Assembly (NCBI RefSeq): GCF_023243045.1
Contig: NZ_JALKFX010000007.1
Location: forward strand, 1 to 64,000
Source of the DNA: Frankia sp. AgB32
GTDB lineage: Bacteria > Actinomycetota > Actinomycetes > Frankiales > Frankiaceae
Direction: 5' to 3'
DNA: 64,000 nt
The position numbers and the translations under genes are program-made. The first letter of the stretch is position 1. Each line of letters begins with the position of its first letter. Positions 26,603-35,109 of this stretch are shown here, in pieces. Under the pieces are notes generated by a model. It was not told the DNA's origin, did not search any database, and saw only the letters and a list, made by a program, of their open reading frames with translations.

Positions 26603-27993
26603 TGACAAGCCCGGTCACGGTGCGCCCGGCCCTCGCCCTGCCGGTCCGGCCCATCGCCCTCGGCGACCGGGTCTGGCGGCGCACGCACATCATCGGCATC
26701 ATCGGCCCGATCGACCTGCCCTCGCCCGAGCAGATGCGCGACGTGCTGTTCCGGCTCGCGGCGGTCGCGCCGGGCACCCGCCTGCTGTGCACGCTGGAGG
26801 GCAACCGCAGCCGGTGGCGCCGCGTCCCCGGCCCGCGCCTCGCCGAGCACATCGACCGGATGGTGCGGACCCTGCCGGGCCCGGTCAGCGGCGCCGAGGA
26901 CGCCTCCGACCTGGTCGAACACACGCTGCGGACACTGGCCGAGGACCTGCCGCTGCGGATCCTGCTCGGTCGGGACCACGTCCTGTTCGAGATGAGCCAC
27001 CTGGTCGGCGACGGGCAGCAGCTCGATCCGATCTGGGCGGAGCTGCTCGCGCGGGCGGCCGACGGCGGCGTGCCCCGCTGGGCCGGCGACAGCGGCCCGC
27101 GCCTCGCCCTGCCCCGGGCGATCGCGGCGACCTTCGGCCGCGACGCGGGCCGGTTGGCCCGCGTCGTCCGTGACCCCCAGCGGCGAGCGGTCGCGCCGCC
27201 GGCACGGGCCGGCACCGCGGCCCCGGCCCGTGCCGGCGAGCGCGGGTCGACGACTCCTGGCGGGGACATCACGGCGGCGATCGACGCCGGCCCGACGGCG
27301 ACTGCGGCGGGTGCCGACGGCGTGTTCGCGACCGGCCTCGCGGATCCCGGCTGCGTGATCCGACGCTCCGGCCCGGACCTCCTGCGCGAGGTGCGTGCGG
27401 CGCGTGGGGACCGGTCCGCGGGGCGGTCGGTGGCAGGCATCCTGTTCGCCGCGACGTGGAGCGCCGTGGAGAAGGCGGGCCTGCCGACACCGCCGCCCGG
27501 GATGTGGGTGCTCTTCGACGGCCGGCGCTACGTTCCGGTGCCGACCCGGGCCAAGGGGAACTTCGTCGCCGGCATCTTCCTGGAGCCCGAGGACCCGGGC
27601 GATCCGGCGGCCATCTCCGCCGCGATGCGCGAGGTGATCGACTCCGGCCGCCCGGTCGCGACGATGGCGGCCGCCGCGGCCAGGCAGCTCGTGCCGGTCC
27701 CGCGACAGCCGAGCGGCTCGGCGTCCGCGGCGGCCCCGGCACCGACGCTGGCCCTCAACTACCTCCCGCGACTGTCCAGGATCGGCGAACTTCCCTGGCA
27801 GGGTGAGGTGAGCGAGCGCGTACTGGGCCTCGCGCCGACCCCGGCCGAGGGCGGGGGGATGACCGTCACCCTGGCGGAGCTCGCCGGCTGCCTGCATGTC
27901 AGTGCCACCTTCGACGCGGCACTGTTCGATCGAGAGGCTGTACGGATGATGGCTGATCTGCTCTGTACGGATCCCCTCGGGCTTCTGCGGTGA
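26602..27993 (+). CDS. Condensation/acyltransferase-like protein (HxxxDG)
   Basis: This 463-residue protein resembles the CoA- or carrier-dependent acyltransferase superfamily that includes NRPS condensation domains, PapA and WS/DGAT enzymes. The catalytic motif is visible as SHLVGDGQQ with His133, Asp137 and Gly138. Other fitting features are an N-terminal strand-rich half, the central Ala/Pro linker (about 195-235), FAATWSAVEKAGL, and a DFTNYLP-like NYLPRLSRI. Its start shares one base with the stop before it, and its stop overlaps the GH16 start (GTGA). It probably esterifies the polysaccharide or its lipid-linked unit. The acyl donor is not visible. Confidence 0.7.
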   Translation: MTSPVTVRPALALPVRPIALGDRVWRRTHIIGIIGPIDLPSPEQMRDVLFRLAAVAPGTRLLCTLEGNRSRWRRVPGPRLAEHIDRMVRTLPGPVSGAEDASDLVEHTLRTLAEDLPLRILLGRDHVLFEMSHLVGDGQQLDPIWAELLARAADGGVPRWAGDSGPRLALPRAIAATFGRDAGRLARVVRDPQRRAVAPPARAGTAAPARAGERGSTTPGGDITAAIDAGPTATAAGADGVFATGLADPGCVIRRSGPDLLREVRAARGDRSAGRSVAGILFAATWSAVEKAGLPTPPPGMWVLFDGRRYVPVPTRAKGNFVAGIFLEPEDPGDPAAISAAMREVIDSGRPVATMAAAAARQLVPVPRQPSGSASAAAPAPTLALNYLPRLSRIGELPWQGEVSERVLGLAPTPAEGGGMTVTLAELAGCLHVSATFDAALFDREAVRMMADLLCTDPLGLLR

Positions 27994-29144
27994 CGGAGAC
28001 GAGGCGAGGAGCGCGACGTCGGACGGCCGCCGGCCGACCGCGGCACGTCGCCCTCGCCGCCGCGGCGCTGCTCGTCGGGGCCTGCTCGTCGACCGCCGTC
28101 GACACGTCGTCGGGATCGGCGGGACGCTCCACGGCAGCACCGTCCGCGGCCGCGGCGCCCGGCTCGGCGCCCGCGGGTTCCGCCGCCGCGGCCTCCGGTT
28201 CCACCGCGGCGAAGGCTCCGGGGAGCACGACGCCGAACGCGGCCAGCCCGGGTACGTCGCCCCGAGCCACCAGCCTCGGACCGAGGTCCGGGCCGGGGAC
28301 CACCGGTTGGGTTGATCGCGGCCCCGCGGGCGCGGGCTCGTGGCCGGTGCCGCCGACCGGGTCGAGCCGGGCACCGTTGTCGAGCGGTGCTGGCAGGGCA
28401 CCGTCCGCAGGCGCCGCCGCGCCCGCGACCGCGCCGGCGGCGACCGGCGGTGGGGCGGCGACCGGCATCGTGACCGGAACCCTGGTGCAGGCCGACGACT
28501 TCGACGGCTCGGCCATCGACACCAGGAAGTGGTTCGTCTACAACAGCCCGAACAGCGGCTTCGCGCGGGTGCCCGAAGCGGTGAGCGTCGGCGGTGGCTT
28601 CCTGAAGATCACCGGGGGTTACAACAGCGCCGGCAAGGACGTTTCCGGCGGCGTGTCCAGCCTCGTGCACCAGGCGTATGGGCGCTGGGAGGCGCGGATC
28701 CGCGTCGAGCGCGGCGCCGGCTACTCCGCGGTGGCGTTGCTGTGGCCGCAGTCGGAGAAATGGCCGAACGACGGGGAGATCGACCTCGTCGAGGTCAAGC
28801 AGGGCGACCGCCAGTCGGCCACCGCGGCCGTCCACAACGGGCCGAACAACGACATCATCGAGACCCCGACCGCGATGGTCGCCGACTTCACGGCCTGGCA
28901 CACCGTCGCCGTCGAATGGCTGCCCGACCGGCTGACGTACTTCCTCGACGGTCGCGCCGTGCTCAATGTGAAGCCCGGGTACTCCAGGGACGGCGCGCCG
29001 ACCATTCCGAGCACCTCCGAGATGCATATGGCGCTGCAGCTCGACACCGGCTGCCATGACGGCATTCCCTGCCGGACCAGCAGCACCCCCGCGAAGGTCT
29101 CGATGTACGTCGACTGGATCCGCACGTACGCCTACCGGGGCTGA
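27990..29144 (+). CDS. GH16 family glycoside hydrolase lipoprotein
   Basis: This 384-residue protein is a secreted lipoprotein: a basic start, a hydrophobic stretch and the lipobox LVGAC with Cys32. Residues 33-160 are a Ser/Ala/Pro/Gly-rich tether. Residues 165-384 are a GH16 beta-jelly-roll: DDFDGSAIDTRKWFVYN, YGRWEARIRVERGAGYS, and the catalytic GEIDLVE with Glu263, Asp265 and Glu268. GH16 enzymes cut or transglycosylate beta-1,3 and beta-1,3/1,4 glucans and galactans. Being the last gene of the operon, it probably trims or remodels the exported polysaccharide. The GTG start overlaps the acyltransferase stop. Confidence 0.92.
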   Translation: MTETRRGARRRTAAGRPRHVALAAAALLVGACSSTAVDTSSGSAGRSTAAPSAAAAPGSAPAGSAAAASGSTAAKAPGSTTPNAASPGTSPRATSLGPRSGPGTTGWVDRGPAGAGSWPVPPTGSSRAPLSSGAGRAPSAGAAAPATAPAATGGGAATGIVTGTLVQADDFDGSAIDTRKWFVYNSPNSGFARVPEAVSVGGGFLKITGGYNSAGKDVSGGVSSLVHQAYGRWEARIRVERGAGYSAVALLWPQSEKWPNDGEIDLVEVKQGDRQSATAAVHNGPNNDIIETPTAMVADFTAWHTVAVEWLPDRLTYFLDGRAVLNVKPGYSRDGAPTIPSTSEMHMALQLDTGCHDGIPCRTSSTPAKVSMYVDWIRTYAYRG

Positions 29145-29199
29145 CAGCTGGCCAGGCTGACGGCCGTCCGGACCCAGCAGTCCGGCCCGCTCCCGGCGG

Positions 29200-30846
29200 T
29201 CAGCGGTCCACCCGGCGCCAGATCGTCCAGCCGCCGGGTTCGGGCAGCCTGGCGATCTGGCGGTACTTCCGCTGGTCACCGAGGATGTCGTGGACCTTCC
29301 AGTCGAGGTCGGCGGTCGGGCCGAACCGGAGCACGACGATGTCGAAGTACTGGTCGGACAGGGCGTGCCGGAAGGCGGCCGTTCCGGTGTAGGCGAGCTT
29401 CCTCCCCGGCTGCCGGTAGTAGAGGAAGTAGGTGCCGCTCCACTGCCAGGGGGCGGTGAGGTTCTCCATGTAGTACCTGGGGACCTCGGATTCCTCGACC
29501 AGGTAGTGGCCGGAGCCGAACCGGACCTGGGTCCGGAGCAGGTCGGTCAGCGGGCGGCTGTCCGCCCAGGCGTCGTCGAGCTGTTGGGAGCTGCGCATTC
29601 CGGCTGCCAGCAGCAGGACGGCGACCAGGGGGAGCGCGAGGAGCCGCGGGGTCAGCGGGCGGCCCGGGTCGCGCAGCTCCCAGCGGTCGAGCGCGGCGGT
29701 GATTCCGGCGCCAGCCAGTGGTGCGGCGAAGACGAGGCCGAAGGCCACATGCTTGTGCAGGGAGGTCAGCTCGCCCGAACGCGCCTGGAAGGCGATCGGC
29801 AGCACCGCGGAGCCGACCAGCAGGACGGTGAGCGCCGGCCGTCGGCGGCCGACGAGGACCACGCCGAGCAGCGCCACCAGCAGGGTGGGCGCGGCCCAGG
29901 CCAGCCCGCGGCAGGCGACTTCGACCGACGAGGTGGGCCCCACCACCCGGCGCGACAACGTCGTGGTGACGAGGCCCTCGAGCTGGTCGGTCCCGGTCAG
30001 TGCCAGCCAGGAGCCGACGGCGAGGCCGGCGCCCGCGACGGACCCGGCGGCGAGGACGAGCCGGCGCCTGCGCGCCTGGCCCCCGGCGGCCGGCGGCGAT
30101 CCGGCCTCTCGGCAACCCCACAGGAGCACCACAAGCACCGCGGACGGTACGAACAGTGCGGAGACGTACTTGGTGACGACCGCGCCGGCGGCCAGGAACC
30201 CGGCGGTCAGCGCCAGCACCGCGGCACGTGACCCGCTGCTGCTGCGACCAGCGCGCAGTCCCAGGGCCAGGCCGCCGACCAGCAGCATCAACGCCATCGC
30301 GTCGTACGTCGCGAAGTGGCCGACGAACAGCACGGGCCCGGACAGCACGAACGCGGCGGCGCCCGGGACAGCGGCGCCCGGACCGAACAGCGACCGGCTC
30401 ACCGAGGCGAGCAGGACGGTCGTGAGCACACAGCAGACCAGGCTGAGCAGTCGGGCGCCGCCGAGGCCGCCGGCGGCCTCGGCCAGCGCGCCGAGCGGCG
30501 GGTACACGTACGGCGAGCCTGAGAAATAGGAGCCGAAGTCCTCGGAGACCGGCGTCCCGTGCCGCCACGAGTCCAGGATCTGTCTGCCGGCGTCGAGGTA
30601 GAGCGCCTCGTCCTGGAAGGCCGTCGCGGACAGCCGGATGGACATCGCCACCTGCACGGCGAGGACCGCGGGCAGGCCGAGGAGATGTCCGCGGCGGCGG
30701 CGTCGATGGGCTCCGACGCCAGGCGCCCGCGCCGTGGTGCCGGGTGTTGTGGTGCCGGGTGCTGTGGTGCCGGGTGCGGTGCCGCCGGGTGCTGTGGTGT
30801 CGCGCGACCCGGTGCGCCGGGGGATCTCGAGAGTCTGGGCGCTCAT
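29200..30846 (-). CDS. GT-C (PMT/ArnT-like) membrane glycosyltransferase
   Basis: This 548-residue protein has about 10-12 hydrophobic helices and the first periplasmic-loop motif FQDEALYLDAG, with the acidic pair typical of GT39/GT83-type enzymes that use polyprenyl-phosphate sugars. The N-terminal 50 residues contain PGTTAPGTTTPGTT repeats, encoded by an imperfect tandem repeat at 30727-30795. A soluble C-terminal domain ends VLRFGPTADLDWKVHDILG. I chose the ATG at 30846 because it overlaps the stop of the GT2-GH26 gene by four bases. A polyprenol-phosphate mannose synthase encoded nearby could supply its donor. Confidence 0.8.
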   Translation of the reverse strand: MSAQTLEIPRRTGSRDTTAPGGTAPGTTAPGTTTPGTTARAPGVGAHRRRRRGHLLGLPAVLAVQVAMSIRLSATAFQDEALYLDAGRQILDSWRHGTPVSEDFGSYFSGSPYVYPPLGALAEAAGGLGGARLLSLVCCVLTTVLLASVSRSLFGPGAAVPGAAAFVLSGPVLFVGHFATYDAMALMLLVGGLALGLRAGRSSSGSRAAVLALTAGFLAAGAVVTKYVSALFVPSAVLVVLLWGCREAGSPPAAGGQARRRRLVLAAGSVAGAGLAVGSWLALTGTDQLEGLVTTTLSRRVVGPTSSVEVACRGLAWAAPTLLVALLGVVLVGRRRPALTVLLVGSAVLPIAFQARSGELTSLHKHVAFGLVFAAPLAGAGITAALDRWELRDPGRPLTPRLLALPLVAVLLLAAGMRSSQQLDDAWADSRPLTDLLRTQVRFGSGHYLVEESEVPRYYMENLTAPWQWSGTYFLYYRQPGRKLAYTGTAAFRHALSDQYFDIVVLRFGPTADLDWKVHDILGDQRKYRQIARLPEPGGWTIWRRVDR

Positions 30847-33635
30847 GACCAGGCCCCGCAGCCATCCCGGCCGGGTGCCCCGGCGGCATCCGCGCCGGCA
30901 GCGGCCCCGTCCGAAAGGTTCGCCCGGTTCTCGCGGGTACGCAGGACCGCCGCGGTGAGGTAGGCACCGGCCCGCCACGCCGCGAACGCCGCCCGGGAGG
31001 CATGGGGATCAGGGCCGTCGGTCTGGTACACGAGTCCGAGCACGCGCTGCGAGCGCGCCGCGCGGACCGCGGCGCCGATCCAGGCGCTGGTCCTGGCCCG
31101 GGTCCCGGCCGCCGCGAGCGTGACCAGGAGTGGCTTGCTCGGATAGGCCGACCGCACCCGGGCCAGTTCGCGGACCGGCGACACCCACCGGGTGCCCGGG
31201 TACTGGATCCAGGTCACGGCGACCACATCGATCTGGCCGGCTGGCGGCCGGTACAGGGTGTCGCCCGCGGGCGCGGCGGGCTGCCACGTCCAGGCGATGT
31301 TGTCGGCGTGCGCGGCCGCGAAGACGCGCCGGATGTGCCGCCAGGCCCTGGCCGAGTCCGCCGGCACCCCGCCGTTCGCGACCGCCGAGCTGGCGGCGTA
31401 GTTGCGGTCCACCGACGGCAGTGCCGTCAGGTAGAGGGGATGTCCCCAGGCCGCGATCTGCCGCGCCCAGCGGCGCAGCGAGTCGTCCTGGACGGCGTTG
31501 ACGATGGCGGGCAGCGCGGCGTCCAGGGAGCTCGCGCCGTCGCGGGTGAAGACGAGCGTCAGCCAGGGAATGCCGCCCGTTGCCCGCACCTGGTCGGCCC
31601 ACGAGGTGGGAAAGCCGGCGCCGATCTCGACGGTGCGCGCCGAGATCCCCGTCATCCGCAGCCGCGTGGCGAGCCGGGCGTACCCGACGGCGGCCCCGGC
31701 GGTGACGGCGAGGCCGGTCCGCATCCCGGTGGCGCAGGGGGTTGGCGAAAGCCGCACCGGTGCGGAGGTCCGCGGCCGGACCTGGATCGCCAGGGCGAAC
31801 GCGACCACGCACAACCCGGCCGCAGCGAGGCGCAGCGCGACCGGGAAGCCTCCCCCGGGCTGCCGGCCGCCCGCCCGGGCACTGCCGGTGTCCGCACGGC
31901 GCACCATGTCGCTGATGGTCAGACCGCAGAACACGGCCAGCATGGCGGCCATGTAGCCGATCCAGACACAGGCGATCAGGTCGCGCGCGGACAGGCCGCC
32001 CAGCACCGCGACCGTCAGGCCGTACCCGCACAGCAGGAGCGCGGCGAGGTGCGGCACGATCGGTCGCCAGGACACCGATCCACCCCGCTGTTTGGCGGTG
32101 ACGGTGAAACTGCTGTGCGCGCCGAGGGCCACGGTCAGCGTCGCGGCCACGAGCGCGGGGAAGGAGATGAACCCGGCCACGATGCCGCGCCAGGTCGACC
32201 GACCCTTCGCGGCCGACCAGAAAGCGGTCTGCCCGAAGAGGAAGAACGGCCCGAAGTGGGTGAGGAAGCCGGTGGTGTCGGCTCCCCGGATCGCCGGGAT
32301 TCCACTGGTGACGAAGATGATCGGCGTCAGCAGGTAGACCAGGTCCCGCAGCCCGGACAGGTAGTGGGTGCAGGCGAGCCCGTACTGGAGGCGTTGCGCG
32401 CCGGTCAGGCCGCTGCGCGGATCGAGCAGGTCCTTCCCGCGCGTCTTCAGGACCTCGAACGTTCCGCGCGCCCAGCGGTTCTGCTGTTTCAGATAGCTGG
32501 CCGCGTCGACAGGACCGAGTCCCTCCGCGAACCTGCCCGGCAGATAGACCCCGCGCCAGTCCGGTGCCAGCCGGATGGAGGCGGCGAAGTCCTCGGTGAC
32601 CGAGTTCTGCGGCAGGCCGCCGATCGAGTCCAGCGCCGCGGCCCTGATGACGACATTCGTGCCGCAGATGAACGACGCGTTGCGGGCAGCCTTGCCGGGG
32701 CAGAGCACGTCGTAGAAGAGCGCCTGCTGGTCGGCGGCCCAGCGGGCGGCGGGCAGCTCGGTGTTGCGGTAGTACTGCGCGGTCTGGACCCAGCCGACCG
32801 AAGGATCGGCGAAGGGCTGGACCGTGGCGAGCAGGAAGTCCGCCGTCGGCACCATGTCGGCGTCGAACACCGCCACCAGGGCGTCACCGGTCGCGCCTAC
32901 CCTGGCCCGGACGCTTTCGATGTTTCCCGCCTTGGCCCCGCCGCCGACCGTGCGGGTGATGCAGGAAACCCCGAGATCACGGACGCTGTTCTCGACGTCC
33001 TTCCAGGTCGGGTTTCCCGCGACCCGGCCGTCGTTGCAGACGATGACGTGGACCCGGGCCCCCGGATGTCGCCGCAGGAATTCCGTGCGGGCGGCGAGCG
33101 CGCCGGTGACGGTCGGGCCCAGTACCGCCATGGACTCGCCCGCGGTGGGAATGAGGACGTAGATGGGGAAGCGGGCGGGGTCGTCGATCCGCCGCAGCGG
33201 CGGCGGCGTCCGTGGCCAGATGGTCGCCTGCAACCCGAGCGCGTGCAGCGCCCCGAACGCCTCGGCGGCGAGCAACGGGACTGCCAGCCACGCCGCGGAC
33301 CAGTTGGCGACCGTCACGCGCCAGACGAGATAGTCGACCGTGCTGACCAGGACGCCGACCGTGGTCGTCGCGATCCAGACCTGGTCCCGGCGACGGCCGG
33401 AGCCCGCCATCATGGCGAGCGTCAGCAGCGCTGCCACGCCGGACGCCCAGGGTCCCGGCCGCAGCCATCCGAGCGCGGCGACGAAGGCCACGGCCAGCAA
33501 CGGCCCGGCGAGCGGCCGGCGCACCCGCTTACCCGACGCGGGCGGCTCCGGCCGGGGTGGCTGCGCCTCGGGGAATTCCACCGACTCGGCGGGTCTGCCG
33601 CGTGGGGCTGCGGAGTTTCGGAGAGATGCAGTCAT
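30843..33635 (-). CDS. Membrane GT2 synthase fused to a GH26-like domain
   Basis: This 930-residue protein has two parts. Residues about 40-640 are a cellulose-synthase-like processive GT2 with membrane helices at both ends and all key motifs: VCNDGR, FDADM (DxD), VTEDF (TED) and QQNRWARG (QxxRW). After a last helix (about 615-637) comes an extracytoplasmic domain (about 650-910) resembling GH26 beta-mannanases, seen in DSARAWRHIRRVFAAAHADNIAWTW and IDVVAVTW. The usual acid/base Glu (HEMN-type motif) and nucleophile Glu near KPLLVTLA are missing, so this domain probably binds rather than cuts glycan. The product is likely a beta-linked polymer. Confidence 0.82.
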   Translation of the reverse strand: MTASLRNSAAPRGRPAESVEFPEAQPPRPEPPASGKRVRRPLAGPLLAVAFVAALGWLRPGPWASGVAALLTLAMMAGSGRRRDQVWIATTTVGVLVSTVDYLVWRVTVANWSAAWLAVPLLAAEAFGALHALGLQATIWPRTPPPLRRIDDPARFPIYVLIPTAGESMAVLGPTVTGALAARTEFLRRHPGARVHVIVCNDGRVAGNPTWKDVENSVRDLGVSCITRTVGGGAKAGNIESVRARVGATGDALVAVFDADMVPTADFLLATVQPFADPSVGWVQTAQYYRNTELPAARWAADQQALFYDVLCPGKAARNASFICGTNVVIRAAALDSIGGLPQNSVTEDFAASIRLAPDWRGVYLPGRFAEGLGPVDAASYLKQQNRWARGTFEVLKTRGKDLLDPRSGLTGAQRLQYGLACTHYLSGLRDLVYLLTPIIFVTSGIPAIRGADTTGFLTHFGPFFLFGQTAFWSAAKGRSTWRGIVAGFISFPALVAATLTVALGAHSSFTVTAKQRGGSVSWRPIVPHLAALLLCGYGLTVAVLGGLSARDLIACVWIGYMAAMLAVFCGLTISDMVRRADTGSARAGGRQPGGGFPVALRLAAAGLCVVAFALAIQVRPRTSAPVRLSPTPCATGMRTGLAVTAGAAVGYARLATRLRMTGISARTVEIGAGFPTSWADQVRATGGIPWLTLVFTRDGASSLDAALPAIVNAVQDDSLRRWARQIAAWGHPLYLTALPSVDRNYAASSAVANGGVPADSARAWRHIRRVFAAAHADNIAWTWQPAAPAGDTLYRPPAGQIDVVAVTWIQYPGTRWVSPVRELARVRSAYPSKPLLVTLAAAGTRARTSAWIGAAVRAARSQRVLGLVYQTDGPDPHASRAAFAAWRAGAYLTAAVLRTRENRANLSDGAAAGADAAGAPGRDGCGAWS

Positions 33636-34157
33636 CTATCGGAATCGGCCGGGCGGTTGCGGACTGGCGCTCGGCCCGGTGTCCGCCTTCGTGCCGGCGG
33701 GTGCCGCCGACGGGGTTCGAGAGCATGAAAAGGTCGGTGTAAACACCAGGATCCCCCGGGCCCGGTCCACGCCGGGTTGGCATTGGTGAGCTGCTCGGAT
33801 GTCGGGAAGGATATCACTCGTCCACGGTGCCCAGGGCGTCCCGAGGCGCGAGTTCTGGCGGGAAAAAGAATCGACGCGACAGGTAGCCCTCGGGTTGAGA
33901 AATGAATGCTGTGCGCATTCATTTCAAAGAGCGCGCGATTTTAGGTGGACCGGTTCGGAGTTCCAGCTGGTGCCCGGCGGTCCCGGGTGTGGGATGACAC
34001 CGCGCCGCGAAAGACCCAGGTGCGGTACGACCGGCGAAGCGGGACGCGGCGGCGAAAGGCCCGCCGTCCCGGCGTGCCCTCCGGTGCTCGGCGCGTCGCG
34101 CAACCGGCAGCCGGGCCGGCTCCCGCCAGGAAATCCGGTCCACCTGGGGGCCGGTGC
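33636..34157. other. Intergenic region with an AT-rich palindrome
   Basis: I see no gene in these 522 bases between two minus-strand genes. The region holds a striking inverted repeat (33899-33925) and AT-richer flanks at 33860-33945, consistent with a promoter region for the GT2-GH26 gene or the end of the transcript from the mannose synthase gene. Confidence 0.5.
33899..33925. promoter_or_regulatory. AT-rich perfect inverted repeat
   Basis: GAAATGAATG and CATTCATTTC form a perfect 10-base inverted repeat around a 7-base loop, CTGTGCG. Its low GC stands out sharply here. It lies 264 bases before the GT2-GH26 start and 233 bases after the mannose synthase stop. It could be an operator for a dimeric regulator or a terminator stem. 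Confidence 0.5.
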
Positions 34158-35051
34158 TCACGACGCGCCGTCGTGGGATCGAGGAGCCTCGGTCACGACG
34201 CCGCTGGCCGGCGCCAGCCGGCCGGTGACGACCGGCACGACGGATCGCCGCGCGGGACTCGGCACGACCACCCGCCCACCGTGCACCGACGTGTCGGCGC
34301 GGGCCGGCTGGGCGTGGAGCATCGGGCGGGGCGCGGAGGGCTCCGGATCCCAGCGAGCCGCCAGCCCCCACCGGGTGACCTGGAGCAGCGCCTCGGCGAT
34401 GATCCGCGCGGACATCTTCGAGGAGCCGGCCTCGCGTTCCCGGAAGGTCACCGGGACCTCCGCCAGCCGGTAGCCGCGCCGCCAGGCCAGGTAGGCCGTC
34501 TCGATCTGGAAACAGTAGCCACTGGAGGTCAGCGCGGTCACCGGCAGGTCCTCGAGGACGGCCCGGCGGAACACCCGGAAGCCGGCGGTGGTGTCACCGA
34601 CCGGCAGCCCGAGGGCCCGGCGTACGTAGGCGTTGCCGGTGCGGGAGATGAGCCGGCGCAGGCGGGACCAGCCGACCGTCGAGCCGCCGTCGGTGTACCG
34701 CGAGCCGATGGTCAGATCGACGTCCCGGGCGGCCAGCAGCAGGTCCGGCAGATCAGCCGGATCATGGGAGAGATCCGCGTCCATCTCGGCGAACGTGTCG
34801 TAGTCGCGCAGCAGTCCCCAGCTGAAACCCGCCCGGTAGGCCCCGCCCAGGCCGTCCTTCACCGGTCTGCGCAGCAGGTGCAGCCGTGGCTCGGCGGCGG
34901 CGAGCCCGGCGACGATGTCGCCGGTCCCGTCGGGACTGCCGTCGTCGACGACCAGCACGTCCACGTCGTCGGTGACCGTCAGGACGGACCGGACCACCCG
35001 CTCGATGGTCTGGGCTTCGTTGAAGGTGGGGATCACACAGAGGCTGGTCAT
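34158..35051 (-). CDS. Polyprenol monophosphomannose synthase
   Basis: This 297-residue protein matches the dolichol-phosphate mannose synthase (Ppm1/DPMS) GT2 family, which makes polyprenyl-phosphate mannose from GDP-mannose for GT-C enzymes. Motifs are VIPTFNEAQTIERVV, VVDDGSPDGTGDIV, GLGGAYRAGFSWGL, EMDADLSHDPADL (metal site), IGSRYTDGGS and VTFREREAGSSKM. The catalytic domain ends near residue 235, and a Pro/Arg-rich tail of 60 residues follows without a membrane anchor. GGAGA lies before the ATG. It lies 58 bases after a GT-C gene and close to another, which fits a donor-supply role. Confidence 0.92.
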   Translation of the reverse strand: MTSLCVIPTFNEAQTIERVVRSVLTVTDDVDVLVVDDGSPDGTGDIVAGLAAAEPRLHLLRRPVKDGLGGAYRAGFSWGLLRDYDTFAEMDADLSHDPADLPDLLLAARDVDLTIGSRYTDGGSTVGWSRLRRLISRTGNAYVRRALGLPVGDTTAGFRVFRRAVLEDLPVTALTSSGYCFQIETAYLAWRRGYRLAEVPVTFREREAGSSKMSARIIAEALLQVTRWGLAARWDPEPSAPRPMLHAQPARADTSVHGGRVVVPSPARRSVVPVVTGRLAPASGVVTEAPRSHDGAS

Positions 35052-35109
35052 CGAGGTCTCCGAACGGGCGGTGTGGGATCAGCTCCAGGGCAGCGGCACG
35101 GGGCCGAGG

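Noticed and set aside
31002-33728. A 908-residue plus-strand ORF opposite the GT2-GH26 gene
   Set aside because: Antisense shadow; the minus-strand gene has all GT2 motifs.
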